64,000 nt of DNA, taken from Bryobacterales bacterium KBS 96 (GTDB taxonomy: Bacteria > Acidobacteriota > Terriglobia > Bryobacterales > Bryobacteraceae). Positions 42,273-49,708 of the stretch are shown piece after piece. The position numbers and the translations under genes are program-made. The DNA is taken from assembly GCA_000381625.1 (NCBI GenBank), contig KB906767.1:1590629-1654628 (forward strand). The letters are read 5' to 3'. The notes under the pieces were generated by a model that searched no databases, was not told where the DNA came from, and saw only the letters and a list, made by a program, of their open reading frames with translations. Position 1 is the first letter of the stretch; each line of letters starts with the position of its first letter.

Positions 42273-42361
42273 TTTGGTGGGGCAAACGGATCTTGCTGCA
42301 TTACCGAAGAGCCGGGCGGAGCGCCCGGCGCAGGTCGAGGACCTGCCCCACCCCAAAGTGT
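42273..42361. repeat. Palindromic repeat with GTGGGGCA outer stem (family D)
   Basis: CTTTGGTGGGGCA at the left pairs with TGCCCCACCCCAAAG at the right (two extra bases). Inside are CCGGGC-GGAG-(C)GCCCGG and CAGGTC-GAG-GACCTG hairpins. A related right half recurs at 44440-44458 inside a coding sequence. Confidence 0.65.
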
Positions 42362-42552
42362 CGGAACAAGGGAAAACTAAGTGACATTGCGCTGAAACCG
42401 TGCGCCGCGGGTTCCAGGACCGGGCGCACAGAGGCGGCGCGGTGTAACGAAATGCGCCAGGCGCCGAGACGACTTTCGGCGCGGCAGACACGAGTGTCTG
42501 CGCCACGGCGGTCAGCGCGGCCCGAAGCATGGGCCGCCGATCTTGCAATACT

Positions 42553-42640
42553 GTGGCGCACGCTTCATCGTGCCGGCGGGCTGTTCACTATCCGCTTCCC
42601 GGCGACTGAAGTCGCCGCAGCACGCTAAAGCGCGCGCCAC
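42553..42640. repeat. Four-armed palindromic repeat, family B (copy 3)
   Basis: Same outer GTGGCGCA and GCGCCAC ends and arm order as 23057-23144 and 42178-42267, with the TTCA loops on the left. The third arm is GGCGACTGAAGTCGCC, and the last arm is GCACGCTAAAGCGCGC. Confidence 0.75.
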
Positions 42641-42765
42641 GTGGATTTCAGCGGCCCTCGCCGCTACAAGTCTCCGAAGGTTCGGCAAGATCGGAAGAGC
42701 GCGGCTGGGAGCCGCGCGCAGACGGAGCGTCTGCCCCACTAGCGAGTCACGAAAGGTGTAAGGAT

Positions 42766-43509
42766 TTAGGCGGCGAAGGCGAGGGCGGGCCCGCAGGATT
42801 CGCGATCGAAGTTCCAGGTATGGGCATTGTTGGCGTGTTCGAGAGTCCATTTGCGCTTGACGAGCGACTCGGCTTCCGCCTTCGAACAAACGAAGCCAAA
42901 CTTGGCCGGCGAGAACTCTTTACCAGCGACCAGATGGCACATGCCGACTTCGTAGATCGCTTCCTGCTCGCGGGTTTCCTGCGCTTTGCGCTCGGCCTGG
43001 ACGTCACGCAGCATTTTGAGCACCTTCTCGTATTGGCGCATCAGGCGTTGTTCATATATAGAGAGCGTTAGCAGCGGGTCTTTCGAGCGGCGCAGGGTTT
43101 CGGCGAGAACGAAGGCGGTCTGCGCTTCGGGATGGTTGACGTCCCAGAACTCCGAGTTTTCGGTAAGGCCGATGGCAAAGAGGTTATGCTCGGTCGCCAT
43201 GATCCGGTGCAGCCGAAACTGCAACTGGGCGAGCATGTGGACCAGATGCCTCTCCTGCGTATTGGCCGGGGAGTATTGTTTCTCGAAATCGCCGATGAGG
43301 ACTTGAAGGCCTTTCAGTTCCTCGGGAGTAAGGGTAAGGACCTGGGCGGTGAGGCCGTGGCGGGTGGCGTTGAGAGAGGCACGCTGCTTCCCCTCCTCGG
43401 TGCGTGGCCCGGTCGATTTCTGCGCGTTCAGGCGATTGGCGCGAAGCTGAGCTTCGGAAACGGGGCGCTTCGGCTTCGGCACCCGATCACTATCGTCGGT
43501 ATGGGGCAT
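42766..43509 (-). CDS. Conserved hypothetical protein of a multi-copy type
   Basis: 247 residues from ATG 43509, with GAGGAG seven bases upstream. The N terminus is basic and carries EAQLRANRLNAQKSTGPRTE then EGKQRASLNATRHGLTAQ, a pattern I recognise from hypothetical proteins present in many copies per genome in acidobacteria and planctomycetes. A long helical, charged region follows (QLQFRLHRIMATEHNLFAIG; QYEKVLKMLRDVQAERKAQE). There is no signal peptide or membrane segment. Function is unknown. Its location directly next to a palindromic repeat field is notable. Confidence 0.75.
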   Translation of the reverse strand: MPHTDDSDRVPKPKRPVSEAQLRANRLNAQKSTGPRTEEGKQRASLNATRHGLTAQVLTLTPEELKGLQVLIGDFEKQYSPANTQERHLVHMLAQLQFRLHRIMATEHNLFAIGLTENSEFWDVNHPEAQTAFVLAETLRRSKDPLLTLSIYEQRLMRQYEKVLKMLRDVQAERKAQETREQEAIYEVGMCHLVAGKEFSPAKFGFVCSKAEAESLVKRKWTLEHANNAHTWNFDRESCGPALAFAA

Positions 43510-43603
43510 ATCAAATCTCCTCTTGTCCACAAAGATAGATGAGGAGGGAAGGCGCACGGAACCGGCACGGTTCCGAAATGGTTGATTGTAAAGGATAAAT
43601 GTC

Positions 43604-45310
43604 CTAGAAAAAACTGTGATTGGGAGTAGCGCGGAGCGCGGGAGTAGCGGGCCGTATACACCATGAGGTGTCGGGAAACAGGAACCGCAGATCGGAGATC
43701 GGGCCCATGATGAAGTCGTGGTTTCCGGCGTGGACCGTCCGGAGGTCCGATTGCGGAAATTTCGCCTTCACTTTCGCGGTGTAAGCGACGTAGGCCTTCT
43801 CGTCCGTAGGCAGCGGGAACAATAAGAAATTGGTGAAGCCCGTGGCGTCCAGCTTTTCAAGAAGGTGCGTGTCGCGGTTCCGCATCATCATGATGCGCGG
43901 GCCTGCCGCCGTCGGCATTTTGGGATATTCCACGGTTTCGTATTGAGGCAGGTAGTAACCAGCATGCCGGTATCCCAGGAAGTGCGAATCGAAACCGACA
44001 ATGAGCGTGTGTTCGGGCGATGCGAGGCCGGGCACGGCTTGCTGGATGCTTCGCATGTTCGCCTCAAACTGCCGCACAGAGCGGTAGGAGCAGTACATCG
44101 GCGCCTCCAAGAAAACCAGGATGTCAATTGCCGCGAGTACTCCAATGGCGGCAAATTTGAGCGGCCTGGCAAGCCGCAATCCGGCGCACCATTCCGAGGC
44201 CCACAGCCCCAGCCAGAGGAATACCGGAGTAAAGACTACCAATAGGTAGCCGCTGTTTACTAGCGGCAGAAAAATAAACGAAAAGAACAGCAGGCCGGGG
44301 GCGATCCAAATCCAGGTGAAAAGCTTCCGGTCACGCTGCCCGGTAGGCCCCCTCCCCGACGGTCGGGGTTCGGTGCTAATTTCTAATGCCGCTGTTGTGG
44401 GGAGCGGACTAGCAGCAGGCGGCCTGCGAGGCCGCCGCAGACCGAGGGTCTGCCCCACAAGGGGCTGCCTCACACTAGCACTCTGCTTGCGATAAAGCGC
44501 CCGCGCGAACAGAAGGATTGCCGGTCCGAAGCAGACCGCGGCAATAAATACGATCACAAGAATTCGTGTAATCGACATAAACGGCGAGGAATTGAAAACC
44601 GTGTGATGGCCGCCCTCCGTGCGCCACAGGGCGGACAGGGCCAGCAGATACCGGTGAAACCCGCCGCTCGCTTCGATCATGGGCACGAACCAGGCAAGCA
44701 CGGCGACCAACGCAACGGCGATCGTCGCGCCGATCCGCTTCCAGGACAGGCCCCAAAGGGAAAAGAGAAAGAGCGGCGCCAGGAAAACTGGAAAAGACGG
44801 GCGGATGCCCGCTCCCAATCCCAGCACTAATGCGGCCGGAATCGCAAGCTCCTTCCGCCCCTGGCAGACCCGCCAGCACAAATAGCCGGCCAGCGCGGAC
44901 AGAAATGCTTCGACAATATAAACCAAGCCCACGATGCCGTGAAACCAAGTCAGGGGAGAGAGCAGAAAGAGCAGCGCGGCGAAACGGGCCGCGGGCTGCC
45001 CGAACCAGTCGAGCGCGAGCAGGTATATCATGACGACCGCCCCGCAGCTCGCGGCAATGCTGATGGCGACCAGCGCCGTGTTCGGATCGTGAACGATGGA
45101 GTTCACCAGCCGCGCCAGGCAGATGTATAGGAAATATCCGGGTGGGTGGGGCTGATGCACCATCGGATCGAACCGGGATATCCCGAGGGCAAAATTCACG
45201 GAATCGATGTCGTAAAGAAGGTGGCTTCGGAACAGAAGCCGCGAAACCAAGACGAGCGCCGCAAAAGCGAGACACTCCAGCCACCGACGAGCAAGCACGG
45301 AAGTTGTCAT
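43604..45310 (-). CDS. GT-C-type membrane glycosyltransferase with a repeat-derived insert
   Basis: 568 residues from ATG 45310; the longer frame adds non-domain residues. About ten hydrophobic helices are present. The first periplasmic loop has LLYDIDSVNFALGISRFDPM then VHQPHPPGYFLYI, the acidic/HxP arrangement typical of ArnT/PMT-like GT-C enzymes that use polyprenyl-phosphate sugars. The stretch from about QSASVRQPLVGQTLGL to STEPRPSGRGPTGQRDR (nt 44340-44480) translates two palindromic repeats inserted in frame between two helices. The C-terminal soluble part contains TLIVGFDSHFLGYRHAGYYL. The extreme C terminus (RPATPALRATPNHSFF) also looks repeat-derived. It is divergent from flp. Confidence 0.8.
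   Translation of the reverse strand: MTTSVLARRWLECLAFAALVLVSRLLFRSHLLYDIDSVNFALGISRFDPMVHQPHPPGYFLYICLARLVNSIVHDPNTALVAISIAASCGAVVMIYLLALDWFGQPAARFAALLFLLSPLTWFHGIVGLVYIVEAFLSALAGYLCWRVCQGRKELAIPAALVLGLGAGIRPSFPVFLAPLFLFSLWGLSWKRIGATIAVALVAVLAWFVPMIEASGGFHRYLLALSALWRTEGGHHTVFNSSPFMSITRILVIVFIAAVCFGPAILLFARALYRKQSASVRQPLVGQTLGLRRPRRPPAASPLPTTAALEISTEPRPSGRGPTGQRDRKLFTWIWIAPGLLFFSFIFLPLVNSGYLLVVFTPVFLWLGLWASEWCAGLRLARPLKFAAIGVLAAIDILVFLEAPMYCSYRSVRQFEANMRSIQQAVPGLASPEHTLIVGFDSHFLGYRHAGYYLPQYETVEYPKMPTAAGPRIMMMRNRDTHLLEKLDATGFTNFLLFPLPTDEKAYVAYTAKVKAKFPQSDLRTVHAGNHDFIMGPISDLRFLFPDTSWCIRPATPALRATPNHSFF
44348..44467. repeat. Family A and family D repeats inside a coding sequence
   Basis: CGACGGTCGGGGTTCGGTGC (family A, 44358-44377) is followed by GGCGGCCTGCGAGGCCGCCG and CAGACCGAGGGTCTGCCCCA (family D right half). 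Both are carried without a frameshift by the glycosyltransferase gene. Confidence 0.75.
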
Positions 45311-45505
45311 TGCAGCCGGACATCCATTTACTTCGGGATAGGGCCACCTTACGTTATGCGAAACGGTGCGCATTCGTACGCACATGGACGTAAGTGTATC
45401 GCGCAATTGACTATCGGGCCGATGGCTGTAAACAGCCGTGTACACTTCACGGTTCGAAAGCGCTCAAACCCTATAACCTACAACAATTCAAGCCGTTTTG
45501 CCGTT

Positions 45506-45520
45506 TGGCTCCTCAATTGC
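45506..45520 (+). promoter_or_regulatory. Putative sigma-54 promoter of flp
   Basis: TGGCTCCTCAATTGC matches the -24/-12 consensus at TGGC, the sixth base C and TTGC, with GG and GC 10 bases apart. Initiation near 45532 gives a leader of about 39 bases before the flp ATG at 45571. Confidence 0.6.
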
Positions 45521-45570
45521 CTTTCGTAAAGCGCACCTGCTTAGCAGCGCAAATTTAACAAGAGGACACA

Positions 45571-45777
45571 ATGAACAACTTAATTCTGAAGATGTACGTA
45601 AAGGGCCAGACTCTCTGGTCGACGCTGAAAGACGATGAAGGCCAAGACTTGGTCGAATATGCCTTAGTTGTCGCGCTGATCGCGTTGGCGGCGACAGTCG
45701 GCATGAAAGCCCTCGCTGGTGGAATCAACAATGCCTTTGGCAACATTTCCAACCACCTGGGAACCTACACCAGCTAG
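45571..45777 (+). CDS. flp: Flp-type IVb major pilin
   Basis: 68 residues. The leader ends at Gly24, and the mature protein would start QDLVEYALVVALIALAATVG with the invariant Glu at +5 followed by Tyr, the Flp motif. The rest is a short amphipathic tail (LAGGINNAFGNISNHLGTYT). The ATG has AGAGGA four bases upstream. The gene is in the opposite orientation to the tad operon and 3.6 kb from tadV, which should process it. It is followed by a hairpin terminator at 45797-45826, so it makes a short monocistronic transcript as expected for an abundant pilin. Confidence 0.96.
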   Translation: MNNLILKMYVKGQTLWSTLKDDEGQDLVEYALVVALIALAATVGMKALAGGINNAFGNISNHLGTYTS

Positions 45778-45796
45778 TCAAATAATCAACTTCCGG

Positions 45797-45826
45797 GAGC
45801 GGAACAGTACTTTACGATTTCCGCTC
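45797..45826 (+). terminator. Hairpin terminator after flp
   Basis: GAGCGGAA and TTCCGCTC form a perfect 8-bp stem around a 14-base loop, followed by the pyrimidine-rich CTCCTCTTCCTTTCTC. The T-run is interrupted, so termination may be partial. Confidence 0.55.
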
Positions 45827-45947
45827 TCCTCTTCCTTTCTCAATAACAACCTCTATAGGCGCGCATTTTCTGGCGTCGCAATACAACACGCTATTCCGGC
45901 GCTAGGCTATGTCGTAGTTTGTTCCTGGCACATCTGAGAGACACTAA

Positions 45948-47012
45948 ATGCTCCTTTCTGTCGTAGTTCCGGTATTCAATGAAGAGCAAGCCGTAAATAT
46001 CCTGATCTCCAGGATCCGCGAAGCTCTTCGTGGATTCGACTGGCGACTTCTGTTTGTAGACGACGGCAGCACGGATGAGACGCTCAATATCATTCATGGA
46101 ACGGCGCTGGATGACAATCGCATCCAAGTACTCAGCTTCAGTCGGAACTTCGGGCATCAGGCAGCCGTTACCGCAGGCCTTGATTTCGCAAATGGCGATG
46201 CGGTGATCGTAATGGATGCGGATCTTCAAGACCCGCCAGAACTCCTGCCGGAAATGGTCCGCCTTTTCGAGCAGGGATATGACGTCGTTTCACCGCAACG
46301 AATCTGCCGCCGGGGAGAAACCTGGCTCAAAAGGACGACCGCGACCATTTTTTACCGCACCATGGCGACAATGGTCGGTAGCCGGCTCACGCCGGAAGTG
46401 GGGGATTTCCGATTATTCAGCCGGCGAGCGGTACTGGCGATCCGTTCTTTTCGAGAGCAGCACAGATTCATGCGCGGCCTTGTCGGCTGGCTGGGACTCC
46501 GGGAGGCGATTCTCCCGTTCGAACGTCAGCCCCGCGCGGCCGGCGAGACCAAGTATCCCATGTTGAAGATGCTGCGCTTCGCCTGGACGGCTGTCGCTTC
46601 TTTCTCTGCATTGCCGTTGCGGCTCAGCATTGCTGCCGGCATACTTTTGAGCTGCGCTGGATTTGGCTATCTTTTTTACGTACTTTATCTGGCGCTTTTT
46701 ACAAACATTCTTGTTCCTGGATGGGCATCGGTTGTGGTCTTGCAATGCATTTTTTCCGGCATGATTCTTTTGGCACTGGGAGCGATTGGCGATTACGTGG
46801 GCAGAAATTATGAGGAGTCAAAAGGACGCCCGCTGTACGTCGTGGAAAACGCCTTTAACATAATGCCGCCCGAAAGCGATATTGTCCGTGCCACCATTCT
46901 GGACGGGGCAACCGTTCGGAATAGCTCCGTTTACGGAACCCGGGGAATGGATGCATCAAACGTTGTGGCGGACATTGAGGAACACCGTGCAGTGAATTCT
47001 CTTCGGTTCTAA
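45948..47012 (+). CDS. Glycosyltransferase family 2, polyprenyl-phosphate sugar synthase type
   Basis: 354 residues. LSVVVPVFNEEQAVNILISR is the GT2 opening. The metal/nucleotide motifs are LFVDDGSTDETL and VIVMDADLQDPPELLPEMV, and GLREAILPFERQPRAAGETK then YPMLKMLRFA is the family's acceptor region. Two C-terminal transmembrane helices follow (LRLSIAAGILLSCAGFGYLF; VVLQCIFSGMILLALGAIGD). Such enzymes load a sugar onto undecaprenyl phosphate for GT-C transferases. Here it precedes a GT-C-like gene at 47065, a natural partner. The last 40 residues after VVENAFNI are a non-conserved tail. Confidence 0.9.
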   Translation: MLLSVVVPVFNEEQAVNILISRIREALRGFDWRLLFVDDGSTDETLNIIHGTALDDNRIQVLSFSRNFGHQAAVTAGLDFANGDAVIVMDADLQDPPELLPEMVRLFEQGYDVVSPQRICRRGETWLKRTTATIFYRTMATMVGSRLTPEVGDFRLFSRRAVLAIRSFREQHRFMRGLVGWLGLREAILPFERQPRAAGETKYPMLKMLRFAWTAVASFSALPLRLSIAAGILLSCAGFGYLFYVLYLALFTNILVPGWASVVVLQCIFSGMILLALGAIGDYVGRNYEESKGRPLYVVENAFNIMPPESDIVRATILDGATVRNSSVYGTRGMDASNVVADIEEHRAVNSLRF

Positions 47013-47064
47013 TTGGCGTCTGCGGATTTTTGACTTCTAAGTTCTCACATATCACGCCCCAACG

Positions 47065-48696
47065 ATGCTCCCGATCCGGCGCCACCCCTACATTTCATTT
47101 ACGCTTTGCTCCATTCTGTGCTTGTACCCATTCATGCGCGTGTTCCTGCCCGTCGGCGATGAAGGCACATTGATCTACGACGCCGTGCGCGTTACTCAGG
47201 GGCAGGTTCCCTACCGCGATTTCTTTGAAGTGATGGGGCCTGGCACGTTCTATTGGGCCGCGCTTTTTTTCAAACTTTTCGGCATCACCTGGCTTGCGAC
47301 CCGGATTGCCTTGATGGTCACTTCCATCGCTTCTGCGTTCCTGATATTCTTTTTGACGCGCCGCCTTCGCACAAGATTTGACACGCTCCCAGCCATTTTT
47401 CTGCTGGCAGTTCTATTTGGACATGCGTGGCCCTCAATCAGTCACCACGGGGACAGCAATCTGCTTGCTCTCCTCTCTTTCGCGGCGTTTGTCGTCTGGA
47501 TCGACAAACGTTGGCCGGCTTTGCTCGTTGCAACGGGTTCACTAGCTGCACTGACCACGTGCGTTCTCCAGCCCAAAGGCATTCTTCTCTTTCTCGCGTT
47601 CCTGATGCTGCTTGTGGTGCTATGCCGCAAGGAGATGGGTTTTGCTTCTTATGTTGCTTTGCTGGTTACAGGTTACATTGCCATCATCGCCTGCGTGTTG
47701 CTATTTTTCTGGACCGCTGGCGGCTTGCATGACTATGTTTATGCCAACTTCGTTTGGCCGTTGACGAGATACAGTGACGTAAACTCAGTGCCTTATGGAT
47801 TGGGCATTGATGAGTTCTATTGGAAGTCATGGATACAGTCCTTTTCCGCTGCTATCTCCCCCGCCGTGGCCTATATCGTCGCTGGCATTCTCATCATTCC
47901 ATTTCTGATAGTAGCTGCTCTTCCAGTTATCCTTCCCACAATCGCTCTTTGTAATAGACCCCGTGCTTTCAGTCGCGAGCTTTTACCGTATTGGATTGCC
48001 GGATGGGCATTGTGGCTTTCCGAGATACACCGGAAGGACATTACTCACCTTGTATACGGATCGCCCCTTCTGATTATCTTGTTGATTTGCCTGTTGAGCC
48101 AACTGAGGCGTCCTTTTGCTTGGACAGCAATAAAGGTGACCGCCGTATCTGCGATCGCGTTGGCAGCCTTCAATGTGTGCCTCACTTTAACGGCGCACGT
48201 AAAGACTGAGACCGCACGCGGCGAGTTGCAAATGTTTAAAAAAGACCCGATTTTGGGTTTTTTGAATACACATGTAAAGCCGGGCGACGAACTATTTGTG
48301 TATACGTATTCGCCGATATACTATTTCCTATCTGGAGCAAACAACCCCACCCGATATAGTATTCTGATGTACCAGATAAATACCAATGCGCAGTTTTTAG
48401 AGGCCACTCACTCGCTGGAGGCAAGCACGGTTCGCTATGTCATCTGGGACAACTTGGTAGATAGCAAGAACTTTCGAACATTTTTCCCGGATTACCATCC
48501 TCCACCTAAAGCGGAGCGGGCGCTTGAAAAGTATATAGATCAGAATTTCGCCGCCGTTTATCAACAGCAAAATATTCGGGTATTGAAGCGAAAAACCGGA
48601 GTTCCTTCACCACAAAAGCCGTGCGCTGCACCAAATTTACGTTCTGTTGCGAACGAAGGTACAACCGTGAGAGCGATGGTTGCACAGGGGCACTAG
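47065..48696 (+). CDS. GT-C-type membrane glycosyltransferase
   Basis: 543 residues with about ten hydrophobic segments (FTLCSILCLYPFMRVFLPVG; IALMVTSIASAFLIFFL; LLVTGYIAIIACVLLFFWTA). The first large loop carries VGDEGTLIYDAVRVTQGQVP then YRDFFEVMGPGTFYW, an acidic loop like those of dolichyl/undecaprenyl-P-sugar-dependent transferases. The C-terminal soluble region has LGFLNTHVKPGDELFVYTYS. Acceptor unknown. It lies 52 bases after the GT2 gene on the same strand. Confidence 0.8.
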   Translation: MLPIRRHPYISFTLCSILCLYPFMRVFLPVGDEGTLIYDAVRVTQGQVPYRDFFEVMGPGTFYWAALFFKLFGITWLATRIALMVTSIASAFLIFFLTRRLRTRFDTLPAIFLLAVLFGHAWPSISHHGDSNLLALLSFAAFVVWIDKRWPALLVATGSLAALTTCVLQPKGILLFLAFLMLLVVLCRKEMGFASYVALLVTGYIAIIACVLLFFWTAGGLHDYVYANFVWPLTRYSDVNSVPYGLGIDEFYWKSWIQSFSAAISPAVAYIVAGILIIPFLIVAALPVILPTIALCNRPRAFSRELLPYWIAGWALWLSEIHRKDITHLVYGSPLLIILLICLLSQLRRPFAWTAIKVTAVSAIALAAFNVCLTLTAHVKTETARGELQMFKKDPILGFLNTHVKPGDELFVYTYSPIYYFLSGANNPTRYSILMYQINTNAQFLEATHSLEASTVRYVIWDNLVDSKNFRTFFPDYHPPPKAERALEKYIDQNFAAVYQQQNIRVLKRKTGVPSPQKPCAAPNLRSVANEGTTVRAMVAQGH

Positions 48697-48721
48697 ATGA
48701 GCAAGATTTTGGCTAATTTAA

Positions 48722-49579
48722 ATGAACTCACAACTTCCTAAACAAAATGCGAGAGACACGCTCGTAATTCACGACGGTGTGGCAGTTCACGACCGAGAGA
48801 CGATTTTTCACGATGGCTGGGCGTCGTCAACGCCCGTGGCCAGCGTGCGGGTCCGTGAGTGTTTCGAAGCGCCAACGGCTGTCGAGAATCAGTTCATTCT
48901 CCAGAAAATGGGGCCCCTTACGGGCAAACGACTGCTGGATGTGGGTGCGGGGCTCGGGGAATCTTCGGTGTATTTTGCTCTGCAGGGCGCTGATGTCACG
49001 ATGATCGATATTTCGCCTCAAATGATTGCCAAGGCCTGCGAGGTTGGCCACTACCACGGAGTAGAACTCCAGGGTCGCGCCGCCGTTGGCGAGGAATTGC
49101 CTGTTCCGGATGACGCCTTCGACGTTGTATATATCGCGAATACAATTCACCACGTGATCAATCGGGGGCGTTTGTTCGCAGAGATCAGGCGTGTACTGAA
49201 GCCAGGCGGCTGTTTCTTCTCGATCGATCCGGTTGCTTATAATCCTGCCATTAACATATACCGACGTATGGCCAATCAGGTCCGGACCGAAGATGAATCC
49301 CCTCTGACTCGCAACGATATCAGGTTGGCTCGAAGTTACTTTCCTGACGTCAGGTGTCGGATGTTCTGGATGACGACGCTTGCTTTGTTTGCAAAGTATT
49401 TCCTGATTGACCGTGTTCATCCGAACCAGGACCGCTACTGGAAGAGAATACTGACGGAATCTCGACGTTCGTTGTGGTGGTGGCGTCCGCTGCTGGCGCT
49501 TGATTCGCTGCTAACGCGTGTTCCCGGCGCGCGTTGGTGGTCGTGGAACGTCGTCCTCTGGGGCCGTAAGGAAGATTGA
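48722..49579 (+). CDS. Class I SAM-dependent methyltransferase
   Basis: 285 residues. Motif I is KRLLDVGAGLGESSVYFALQ, motif II VTMIDISPQMIAKACEVGHY, and motif III VPDDAFDVVYIANTIHHVIN with EIRRVLKPGGCFFSIDPVAY, the Methyltransf_11 pattern. The C-terminal 100 residues include an amphipathic basic segment (LFAKYFLIDRVHPNQDRYWK) that may contact the membrane. It lies 25 bases after the GT-C gene. Methylation of a glycan or lipid carrier is the likely role. It is followed by a family C palindrome at 49641-49664. Confidence 0.88.
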   Translation: MNSQLPKQNARDTLVIHDGVAVHDRETIFHDGWASSTPVASVRVRECFEAPTAVENQFILQKMGPLTGKRLLDVGAGLGESSVYFALQGADVTMIDISPQMIAKACEVGHYHGVELQGRAAVGEELPVPDDAFDVVYIANTIHHVINRGRLFAEIRRVLKPGGCFFSIDPVAYNPAINIYRRMANQVRTEDESPLTRNDIRLARSYFPDVRCRMFWMTTLALFAKYFLIDRVHPNQDRYWKRILTESRRSLWWWRPLLALDSLLTRVPGARWWSWNVVLWGRKED

Positions 49580-49640
49580 ACCGAACGGTCCGCTCATCGT
49601 GAAGGCCACTTACTTGAGCCTCCTTGGTTAAGCTACGTTC

Positions 49641-49664
49641 GAGCCGGACATGCCCGGCCCCTGC
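49641..49664. repeat. Short palindromic repeat, family C
   Basis: GAGCCGGACATGCCCGGCCC followed by CTGC, lying between the convergent methyltransferase and membrane-protein genes. Confidence 0.65.
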
Positions 49665-49708
49665 AGAGATTCAGAATCGACCGCAGGAGTAAATGTCTTC
49701 GGCGTGGA

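Larger units (their letters stand above)
42022..42765. other. Repeat field between the tad operon and 42766, no gene
   Basis: The field holds two family B elements (42178-42267, 42553-42640), a related element with a GTGGGGCA/TGCCCCAC outer stem (42273-42361) and a partial one ending GCAGACGGAGCGTCTGCCCC (about 42700-42741). The frames that cross it are translations of repeats. Confidence 0.75.

Noticed and set aside
42068-42628. Plus-strand frame of 186 codons after the tad operon
   Set aside because: It consists of translated family B and D palindromes (CATHLWWGKRILLHYRRAGR and similar) with no domain and no ribosome site.
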